Part shown: in pieces, positions 1 to 4,947 of the stretch
How the letters are laid out: every line of letters starts with the position of its first letter
How positions within the stretch are numbered: the first letter of the stretch is position 1
NCBI GenBank assembly: GCA_937998635.1
Contig: CALLDA010000089.1
Coordinates: 1 to 5,761 of the forward strand
Origin: an uncultured Pseudomonadales bacterium
GTDB lineage: Bacteria > Pseudomonadota > Gammaproteobacteria > Pseudomonadales > Porticoccaceae
Direction: 5' to 3'
DNA length: 5,761 nt
The notes under the pieces: generated by a model
Databases searched by the model: none
Told to the model about the DNA's origin: nothing
Seen by the model: only the letters and a program-made list of their open reading frames with translations
Position numbers and translations under genes: made by a program

Positions 1-473
1 TTATAGGCCGCTGTCCTAACCATTTCCTCGTCATGAAAAAGACGTAATACCTCATTGAAGTCACCTTCAAAAATCGGTTCAGATATATAAACCATTCCGC
101 CAGGCTTCAAGACCCTTTTCACCTCTCTCAAAGCTTCATCCATAAGCTCCACTGGCACATGATGGAGGGACTTAAACATGAAAACGACATCAAACGTATC
201 ATCATTAAACGGAATATCTTCACTACCGGCTATCAGAAACGTGGTATTGGGAATATCCTCAATCAAAATATTTTTACTATGCTGGATTTCGTCTACTTCT
301 GTTGCCGTGACTTTTCGATCATGGCCATTGGTGGCTATCAGGCGAGTCATCTGGGCTTTGCCGCAGCCGAGCTCAAGAATGTTTTTGCCATCGAGAGCTA
401 GTATTTCTTCAAAAATATCACTTTCCTTACATACTTTATCTTTCAGTTTTGATAGTTCCATCGACATGTCCAT
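1..473 (-). CDS. Class I SAM-dependent methyltransferase, C-terminus cut off by window edge
   Basis: This gene reads leftward and leaves the window after 157 codons, so only its N-terminal part is seen. The Rossmann-fold methyltransferase signatures are clear. Motif I, LELGCGKA, lies at residues 33-40 (the SAM-binding glycine loop). An acidic strand end, TEVDE, lies at about 58-62. SEDIPFNDDTFDVV at about 84-97 covers the adenine-binding and motif II region. LHHVP follows at about 103-107, then VLKPGGMVYISEP at about 121-133. This fits the Methyltransf_11/25 group, which transfers a methyl group from SAM to a small molecule or other acceptor in the cytoplasm; the acceptor cannot be told. ATG at 473 is the first start after an in-frame TAG. 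ATGs at 467 and 461 are alternatives, and none has a good ribosome binding site. Its GC, about 33-42% in sampled rows, is well below the downstream genes, which hints at different ancestry. The methyltransferase call is firm; substrate and full length are unknown. Confidence 0.9.
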   Translation of the reverse strand, partial: MDMSMELSKLKDKVCKESDIFEEILALDGKNILELGCGKAQMTRLIATNGHDRKVTATEVDEIQHSKNILIEDIPNTTFLIAGSEDIPFNDDTFDVVFMFKSLHHVPVELMDEALREVKRVLKPGGMVYISEPIFEGDFNEVLRLFHDEEMVRTAAY

Positions 474-654
474 GCGCTTAAATTTTGAGGAGGAGTGATA
501 GTTTTCTCTCTAACCACGAGGGCTATAAACACATGCTCAAATGTGCGCCTACGAGTTGAGGCAGGTGGTCAGCTTGCACTAAGCGACCCACGGCCCAGAC
601 AGTATCACTTAATTAGGGCCTTTTAATTGTTTGATCGGCTGCGGTTTGATAATA
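474..654. other. Intergenic region between the methyltransferase and the first amidohydrolase
   Basis: This 181-bp gap separates two genes that both read leftward. It holds a short inverted repeat at 530-545 (CACAT, 6-nt centre, ATGTG), which lies upstream of the methyltransferase start and could be a protein-binding site. No convincing -35/-10 pair was found for the methyltransferase, and no GC-rich hairpin with a T-tract was found to end the amidohydrolase transcript. Read-through from the amidohydrolase into the methyltransferase is therefore possible but not shown. Confidence 0.5.
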
Positions 655-2136
655 TTACTCTGCACTCCTAGCCACCAGTTGGGCATTGCGTCCCGTCGAT
701 GACGAAGCACCTGATGTAGAGCCTCTGGATTTCTTTGCGGCATTAAGCGCCGGTGATGAAGGAAACACACTTGACTCGGCCCGCATGGCAAAATCTATTT
801 CCTCCTGGCCTGGCCACCAGTCCGGGCGCTCTATCTCCGTAACACGATCCCGTATAAACGTGCGCGGTTCGGGAATATTATAAATCCGCCGTGCGTTACC
901 ACCTAAAAACTTGGCCTGACGCTCTTCCGATAAATTGCTTTTATGCATGGTTTCCAGGGCCCGCCAAACATCATCACCGTCGTGGTGATAAACATCGGAC
1001 GACCAGACCAGGATGTCCTCATAAAACTCAGGCATCCGTGAAGGCGGTGCCTCATCCCCCTCAAAACCCGTTACACAGTGCTCAAAGAAAGTCTCGCTTG
1101 GTAATTGTTTGAGCGGGCGCATGGTGCGCTCGTTGCAATACAGCTTGTAAAATTTATCACATTCGTCAAGAACAAAGCTCAACCAGGTCGATGAGGCCTC
1201 AAAAACAGCCCCATTCAATCCAGGAAAACGCTCAAAAAGACCTGAGAACAGTGCCGCCACCACCCACAATGAGGCCTCGGCCTGGAAGTTTTGTACGTTG
1301 GTAAGGAATGAATGGGGAATACTGGCCGACACCATTGCCTTATTAATCAACTCTGAAGCGGAATGCTGCTCGGTATATCCCGCTGGCTTGAGTGAACCAA
1401 AAGCAGGAAAAGGGTGCATGCCATAGACCACACCGGTCTCCTGCATGGCCCGCCATAAACCATCGTACTTAGGCTGCAGGGGGTAATTACCCATGGCATC
1501 GATAGGCCGCACCAGGCCTACGCGACAACCTCTGTCTGCCACTCGATACAACTCACGGATCGCTGATCGAGGATCCTGAAGAGGCAGTAATGCGGCAAAA
1601 AATAAGCGCTCCGGGTCTTCCTGGCAATACTCCCAGGCCCAGTCGTTATAGACTTTACACAAGGCCGCAGCACCGCGACCGTCCTGTATCCAGGGGTAGG
1701 TATCAATATCTGATGGAATTATCATCACCTGGTCGATCCCCTGAGTATCCATATCTTTTAGCCGAGCTTTGGGTTCATAGGCACCCCGGTGATCGATATA
1801 AGAGGACTGCTCCTGGGTCAGCGCCGTCTCAGGCCTTAAATTACGCACATGAAAGGCTCTTTGAATAGGATGTTTCATGCCAGGGCCAGCCACCGAGCCA
1901 ATATTAATCATCCCTGGGGCTGCAGATACCCCAGAAACACCCGCGCCCGTGGTGCCATTCACCGTCATTTGGCCGGTCGCTTTATCGTACCAAATAGAGT
2001 TTTTAATGACGGCTAATTCATCCTTTGTCAGGCTGTCCTCCGCCCGCTCCCAGGTCAACGCGGACTCAACAACATGGGCATCACAATCGAAACTGGCGAA
2101 ATTTTTACTCATGGGTGGAAACGTTTGAGTGGGCAT
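655..2136 (-). CDS. Amidohydrolase family protein (amidohydrolase_2, TIM-barrel metal-dependent hydrolase)
   Basis: A complete 493-residue protein of the amidohydrolase_2 / COG2159 superfamily: cytosolic TIM-barrel enzymes that use a divalent metal for C-N, C-O or C-C bond cleavage, including decarboxylation. Metal-site landmarks are visible in family order. D-x-D-x-H-V-V-E at residues 17-24 ends the first barrel strand. GMHPFPAFG at 239-247 supplies the strand-5 histidine (H241). FPGLNGAVFEASSTWL at 304-319 matches the family's 'FPxLrvvfeEaGagWl' strand. WSSDVYHHDG at 378-387 carries the catalytic Asp (D381) and following His, and FLGGNARRIYNI at 410-421 is the closing helix. A Gly/Ala-rich insertion lies at about 54-88, and a Ser-rich, probably disordered tail at about 455-493. 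AGGAGG (2143-2148), six bases before ATG 2136, fixes the start. The gene follows the AraC-type regulator on the same strand but has its own promoter. Superfamily membership is firm; the substrate is unknown. Confidence 0.94.
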   Translation of the reverse strand: MPTQTFPPMSKNFASFDCDAHVVESALTWERAEDSLTKDELAVIKNSIWYDKATGQMTVNGTTGAGVSGVSAAPGMINIGSVAGPGMKHPIQRAFHVRNLRPETALTQEQSSYIDHRGAYEPKARLKDMDTQGIDQVMIIPSDIDTYPWIQDGRGAAALCKVYNDWAWEYCQEDPERLFFAALLPLQDPRSAIRELYRVADRGCRVGLVRPIDAMGNYPLQPKYDGLWRAMQETGVVYGMHPFPAFGSLKPAGYTEQHSASELINKAMVSASIPHSFLTNVQNFQAEASLWVVAALFSGLFERFPGLNGAVFEASSTWLSFVLDECDKFYKLYCNERTMRPLKQLPSETFFEHCVTGFEGDEAPPSRMPEFYEDILVWSSDVYHHDGDDVWRALETMHKSNLSEERQAKFLGGNARRIYNIPEPRTFIRDRVTEIERPDWWPGQEEIDFAMRAESSVFPSSPALNAAKKSRGSTSGASSSTGRNAQLVARSAE

Positions 2137-2142
2137 GGTGGG

Positions 2143-2148
2143 CCTCCT
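2143..2148 (-). promoter_or_regulatory. Strong ribosome binding site of the first amidohydrolase
   Basis: On the minus strand this is a full AGGAGG six bases before ATG 2136. It decides the start codon and predicts efficient translation. It partly overlaps the first copy of the 13-mer tandem repeat that begins at 2146. Confidence 0.85.
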
Positions 2149-2172
2149 GTATTCTTATCCCTGTATTCGTAT
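2146..2172. repeat. Tandem 13-mer direct repeat in the amidohydrolase leader
   Basis: The plus strand reads CCTGTATTCTTAT at 2146-2158 and CCTGTATTCGTAT at 2160-2172. The two copies differ at one base and have a 14-bp period. The pair overlaps the ribosome binding site and lies downstream of the predicted promoter. It could be a regulator site, an mRNA element or a small local duplication. Confidence 0.6.
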
Positions 2173-2185
2173 AGATATGGATAAG
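2154..2185. repeat. Inverted repeat CTTATCC / GGATAAG in the amidohydrolase leader
   Basis: CTTATCC at 2154-2160 and GGATAAG at 2179-2185 are perfect 7-bp inverted arms separated by 18 bp (25 bp from arm start to arm start). It lies between the predicted transcription start and the ribosome binding site and interleaves with the 13-mer repeat. The layout suits an operator or a weak leader hairpin; neither is proved. Confidence 0.45.
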
Positions 2186-2213
2186 GCACTATCTAATTGA
2201 TTTTATGTGCAAA

Positions 2214-2243
2214 AATATAAGCATTCTTTGCTGGATAATTCAA
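2214..2243 (-). promoter_or_regulatory. Predicted sigma70-type promoter of the first amidohydrolase
   Basis: On the minus strand TTGAAT (2238-2243) serves as -35 and TATATT (2214-2219) as -10, with an 18-bp spacer. An A-rich run at about 2244-2264 just upstream resembles an UP element. The predicted start near 2207 gives a leader of about 70 nt that contains the repeats at 2146-2185. Confidence 0.55.
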
Positions 2244-2463
2244 ATAACATTTTTATTGTTTTTTCGCCTTTAATCGATATCCCCGGTATACCAGCACCTT
2301 GATCCTCGATACAGAGTCCTTTTGAAAAATCTAACTCAGTCATTCATGACGCCCTCGTCTCGAACAGGGGAGAACTTCACCCGCTAGAAAGCCTTACTCA
2401 ACACGAGCAGCTACGAAACCCACACCTAAATTACATACCCGAGGCCCCTACCAGTATCTGTCA

Positions 2464-2485
2464 ATCGCGCCGATCTCGGTGCGAT
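2464..2485. other. Nine-base-pair stem-loop downstream of the regulator gene
   Basis: ATCGCGCCG (2464-2472) and CGGTGCGAT (2477-2485) pair around the tetranucleotide ATCT. There is one G-U pair if transcribed rightward and one A-C mismatch if leftward. No T-tract follows on either side, so it is not a standard intrinsic terminator. It could weakly terminate or stabilise the regulator mRNA, or be an operator. Confidence 0.4.
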
Positions 2486-2511
2486 CTGACTGTAAAGTAC
2501 GGCTATTAAGC

Positions 2512-2531
2512 AAACAGTGGCTAGACTGTTT
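2512..2531 (-). terminator. Weak hairpin spanning the stop codon of the AraC-type regulator
   Basis: AAACAGT (2512-2518) and ACTGTTT (2525-2531) form a perfect 7-bp inverted repeat around a 6-nt loop that contains the TAG stop codon of the regulator (2521-2523). The stem is AT-rich and no long T-run follows on the minus strand, so a terminator role is tentative. Confidence 0.25.
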
Positions 2532-3417
2532 TAACAGGCAAACAAAGATCCAGCTCAAAGCGCTCGTCGGTAGTCAAAAACTGATTGCGCTGATAGCAGG
2601 CAAACGCCGGTGTTAAGGCCATTTTGTAGGCGCTGCCGGGTAGCCATTCATAAAATAGCTGATGCAATACCGGCAGCAGCTCGCCGTAGTATCCCTCAAT
2701 ATGAACCTGGGCGTGGAGGCCACCAGGAATGGTCATGATGCCGATATCCTGCCGTCGCCAGGTGGTATCGGGCACCGAAATACAAGCCACGTAACGGCAC
2801 TGCGCCAGGGGTACGATGTTGGGGTTTGAATGGTACAAGCCGATCATTTGTTCAGCGTCCCAGGCCAGCCCTTCTTGCTCCACCCATTCCTGCAAACGCT
2901 GCCAGGCATAACTGATGGATCGGTCATACCCCTGATGCCGGACATAAGCCACCCGTACCGGCTCGCGCCTCTGCATAAGCACCCTGGGTAGCGCTTTTGA
3001 TCGTGCTTTGCGCAATTGTTCGCTGAGTTCAGCGTCATCATGCTGTTGCGCGATTTGAGCTTCAAAATCTCGATAACCGCCGTCCCGCCAACGGGTCGGT
3101 GTTTCACCAAACCACGCTTTAAAGCGATCAGTGAAATTCGAGGAGGACAAAAAACCGCAACGTTGGGCAATTTCTGTGGCAGAGAGATCGGCATGAAAAA
3201 TCAACATATTTGCTGCCCGCTCCAGGCGGGTTCTACGTATATAGGTATTTAAATTTTCTCCAGTAACGGCTTTAAAAACACGATGAAAGTGATGCGTCGA
3301 GTAAGCCGCCTGCGCTGCCAATGGTTCCGCCGTCCAGGCATAGGACAAGTCCCGATGGATGGCGTAGAGCGCTTCGTTGATACGCAATTTTTGTTGTTGT
3401 TTTGTCGCGTTATTCAT
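2521..3417 (-). CDS. AraC-family transcriptional regulator with C-terminal GyrI-like effector domain
   Basis: A complete 298-residue regulator with its DNA-binding part first. Residues about 12-111 form the AraC/XylS double helix-turn-helix. The first HTH lies around 33-60 (LAAQAAYSTHHFHRVFKAVTG). The second lies around 79-104, where ATEIAQRCGFLSSSNFTDRFK matches the AraC signature. A linker at about 115-148 leads to a GyrI-like domain (PF06445 type) at about 153-295, with RVAYVRHQGYD at 155-165 and IPGGLHAQVHIEGYY at 230-244. The layout is the Rob type: the DNA-binding half in front of a pocket for small hydrophobic or cationic ligands. It likely regulates nearby genes in response to a compound. 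ATG 3417 is the only ATG/GTG/TTG start after an in-frame TGA, and no Shine-Dalgarno precedes it. It is divergent from the aminotransferase across 195 bp and upstream of the first amidohydrolase on the same strand. The family call is firm; the ligand is unknown. Confidence 0.95.
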   Translation of the reverse strand: MNNATKQQQKLRINEALYAIHRDLSYAWTAEPLAAQAAYSTHHFHRVFKAVTGENLNTYIRRTRLERAANMLIFHADLSATEIAQRCGFLSSSNFTDRFKAWFGETPTRWRDGGYRDFEAQIAQQHDDAELSEQLRKARSKALPRVLMQRREPVRVAYVRHQGYDRSISYAWQRLQEWVEQEGLAWDAEQMIGLYHSNPNIVPLAQCRYVACISVPDTTWRRQDIGIMTIPGGLHAQVHIEGYYGELLPVLHQLFYEWLPGSAYKMALTPAFACYQRNQFLTTDERFELDLCLPVKTV

Positions 3418-3424
3418 AATCAGC

Positions 3425-3433
3425 AGTCTAGCA
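3425..3433 (-). promoter_or_regulatory. Possible extended -10 element of the regulator gene
   Basis: The minus strand reads TGCTAGACT, a TG-n-TAnAnT extended -10, seven bases before ATG 3417. No good -35 lies upstream. Used as a promoter it would start at or within a base or two of the ATG, giving a leaderless mRNA, which agrees with the missing Shine-Dalgarno. The motif is short and could be chance. Confidence 0.25.
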
Positions 3434-3480
3434 AAATCGCCAGCGTTTCTGCTCGCTGTGACATTCCATCAGGCGCATAA

Positions 3481-3511
3481 CGCACATATCAGCAAAACAT
3501 CGCGCACATAT
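3481..3511. promoter_or_regulatory. CGCACATAT direct repeats spaced 22 bp: candidate AraC-type operator
   Basis: Exact copies of CGCACATAT occur at 3481-3489 and 3503-3511, so start-to-start spacing is 22 bp, about two helical turns. Same-face direct half-sites are typical of AraC-family operators. They sit between the regulator and the aminotransferase, 64-94 bp before the regulator start and about 100-130 bp before the aminotransferase start. This could serve autoregulation, activation of the aminotransferase, or both. Confidence 0.45.
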
Positions 3512-3556
3512 GCTTAAGCGGGTCACTGCGGCAAACACTAAGATTTGCTCCCTTCG

Positions 3557-3581
3557 TTGATCGATCTTCATTGATGGATCT
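3557..3581. repeat. Direct repeat TTGATCGATCT / TTGATGGATCT upstream of the aminotransferase
   Basis: Two 11-mers differing at one base start at 3557 and 3571, a 14-bp period. They lie 32-56 bp before the aminotransferase start, in the zone where its promoter should be. The second copy could provide TTGATG as a -35, but no good -10 follows at the right distance. They may be regulator half-sites. Confidence 0.4.
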
Positions 3582-3612
3582 CTGTTAATAGGCTAGATGC
3601 CGGGAATAAATA

Positions 3613-4809
3613 ATGCGCAACTCACAGCCAGAAAATTTAGTACAGCCCTCCTATATTCGCGAAATTCTTCAGGCAGCGACCAGCGCTGAAATGATTTCCC
3701 TGGCCGGCGGATTGCCTGCCACCAGTAGCTTCCCCACCGAGCGAATGCGCGAAGCGGTGTCTATCATTCTGGATGATCCTACAGCCCTTCAGTACTCGAC
3801 CACAGAAGGAGAGCCTGAGCTTCGGCACTGGATTGCCGAATCATTGAATATTGAGCCACTTAACGCGGAATCCAGCACCCCCACTCACACAGATATCAAT
3901 CAAATATTGATCACCAATGGTGCCCAGCAAGCCATGGATCTCGTCGCCCGCACCCTACTCAAGGCTGGTGACAAAGTAGTGGTCGAAGCCCCCGCTTATC
4001 CCGGCGCATTACAGGTATTTAATCTTGCCCGAGCCAGTATTATCCCCGTCGATCAGGAATCTACTGGCCCCAATCTCCAGCAATTGGAGGCAGCCTTTAA
4101 GCAGCAGCCCAAATTATTTTATGCGGTGCCCGATTTTCATAACCCCACAGGGTGTTGCTGGTCGATAAGCGTCCGCCATGAGGTGACCAGTCTTGCAAAA
4201 AAATATCAGGTCACCATTGTCGAAGATGCGCCTTATCGCGCATTGCGCTATAGCGGCGAAACCCTGCCCAGTTTGTATCAACTGTCGCCTGAGGGGGTTT
4301 TCCATATTGGCTCTTTTTCCAAGGTGACGGCACCAGGGCTGCGACTAGGGTATTTATGTGCTGGTTCGAAGGCCAGCGAATCCGTCATTAGCGATATTGC
4401 TGTTGTTAAACAGACCACGGATCTACACAGCTCGACCTTCTGTCAACGACTGCTTTTAGCCTGCTTGCAGGAGCCTTTTTATACGGAACATCTATTGAAG
4501 GTACGGCAGGACTACCACCACTGCAGGGATACCCTGGCAAAAGCGCTGGCAGATCAGCTGGGTGATCAAATGAGCTTTTCCATGCCCGAAGGCGGTATGT
4601 TTCTGTGGCTCAGCGTCAACAATATTGATTCCGACCTAATCGCCGCACGGGCTCTCGACAACAACATCGCTATTGTTCCTGGCAGTGTGTTTTATCCAGA
4701 GCAAAGTTCAAAAAGGAGCAATAAGATTCGGCTAAATTTTAGCCATTCCAATCCGACCTTGTTGACCGAAGGCGTTAAACGACTGGCTGGCGTTATCAAT
4801 GGCCTCTAA
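3613..4809 (+). CDS. PLP-dependent aminotransferase, class I/II fold (COG1167, LysN/ARO8 type)
   Basis: A complete 398-residue fold-type I aminotransferase that matches the catalytic half of MocR regulators and LysN-type 2-aminoadipate transaminases, but has no N-terminal helix-turn-helix. It starts straight into the substrate-binding segment (SLAGGLP at 29-35). Landmarks: TNGAQQAMDL at 101-110 for cofactor phosphate; PDFHNPTG at 173-180 with N177 near the PLP ring; VEDAPY at 203-208, where D205 pairs with the pyridine nitrogen; GSFSK at 233-237 with the Schiff-base Lys K237; APGLRLGY at 240-247 with R244; and IRLNFS at 372-377 with R373, which should bind the substrate carboxylate. Such enzymes move an amino group between an amino acid and a 2-oxoacid in the cytoplasm. 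The exact substrate cannot be fixed; aminoadipate or aromatic and branched amino acids are typical. An in-frame TAA lies just upstream, and a weak GGGA precedes ATG 3613. It is transcribed away from the regulator, which probably controls it. Confidence 0.93.
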   Translation: MRNSQPENLVQPSYIREILQAATSAEMISLAGGLPATSSFPTERMREAVSIILDDPTALQYSTTEGEPELRHWIAESLNIEPLNAESSTPTHTDINQILITNGAQQAMDLVARTLLKAGDKVVVEAPAYPGALQVFNLARASIIPVDQESTGPNLQQLEAAFKQQPKLFYAVPDFHNPTGCCWSISVRHEVTSLAKKYQVTIVEDAPYRALRYSGETLPSLYQLSPEGVFHIGSFSKVTAPGLRLGYLCAGSKASESVISDIAVVKQTTDLHSSTFCQRLLLACLQEPFYTEHLLKVRQDYHHCRDTLAKALADQLGDQMSFSMPEGGMFLWLSVNNIDSDLIAARALDNNIAIVPGSVFYPEQSSKRSNKIRLNFSHSNPTLLTEGVKRLAGVINGL

Positions 4810-4913
4810 CGTCGCCGAACTTTGTTAGTTTGTGGTTAAAAACAGTCCAGGCTCAAGTCGAAATATTCTCAGGTGTGGGGCGCTTCTCGTGTTAATAGCC
4901 CCCGCAAACTTTG

Positions 4914-4919
4914 TACAAT
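4914..4919 (+). promoter_or_regulatory. Possible -10 box for the second amidohydrolase
   Basis: TACAAT matches the sigma70 -10 consensus at five of six positions and would start transcription near 4926, just before the likely start codon. No acceptable -35 was found 16-18 bp upstream, so the gene may instead be co-transcribed with the aminotransferase across the 138-bp gap. Confidence 0.25.
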
Positions 4920-4947
4920 GCTCTATCTATTGTTACCGAGTATGTCC

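Larger units (their letters stand above)
2137..2520. other. 384-bp gene-free region between the AraC-type regulator and the first amidohydrolase
   Basis: No open frame here looks coding on either strand. The left third (2137-2270) is AT-rich and holds the ribosome binding site, repeats and promoter listed separately. The middle (about 2270-2460) shows no recognisable gene, RNA or repeat. The right end holds two stem-loops, at 2464-2485 and 2512-2531, just past or across the regulator's stop codon. Confidence 0.6.

Noticed and set aside
178..498. 106-codon open frame on the plus strand
   Set aside because: It lies antisense to the methyltransferase, whose minus-strand frame carries clear SAM-binding motifs. 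The plus-strand protein has no recognisable motif.
486..525. AGGAGG on the plus strand followed by GTG and an open frame of about 35 codons
   Set aside because: Spacing to the GTG is only about one base, the peptide has no recognisable features, and the motif overlaps the methyltransferase upstream region on the other strand.
609..630. Possible terminator for the first amidohydrolase (AATTA / TAATT arms)
   Set aside because: Only five AT pairs with an eight-base loop and no T-tract; too weak.
1590..2128. Plus-strand open frames opposite the first amidohydrolase
   Set aside because: They are antisense shadows of a gene with full family motifs and a strong ribosome binding site, and they lack motifs of their own.
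2844..3194. 116-codon minus-strand open frame inside the regulator gene
   Set aside because: A shadow frame. The 298-residue AraC/GyrI frame covering it has strong family motifs.
2520..3432. Inverted 9-mers GCTAGACTG (2520-2528) and CAGTCTAGC (3424-3432) flanking the regulator gene, suggesting a mobile cassette
   Set aside because: The arms are short, one is part of the stop-codon hairpin and the other of the possible -10. There is no transposase and no target-site duplication, so chance is likely.
4877..4902. GGGGC / GCCCC hairpin as a terminator after the aminotransferase
   Set aside because: Five pairs around a 16-base loop with no T-tract directly after; not a credible terminator.
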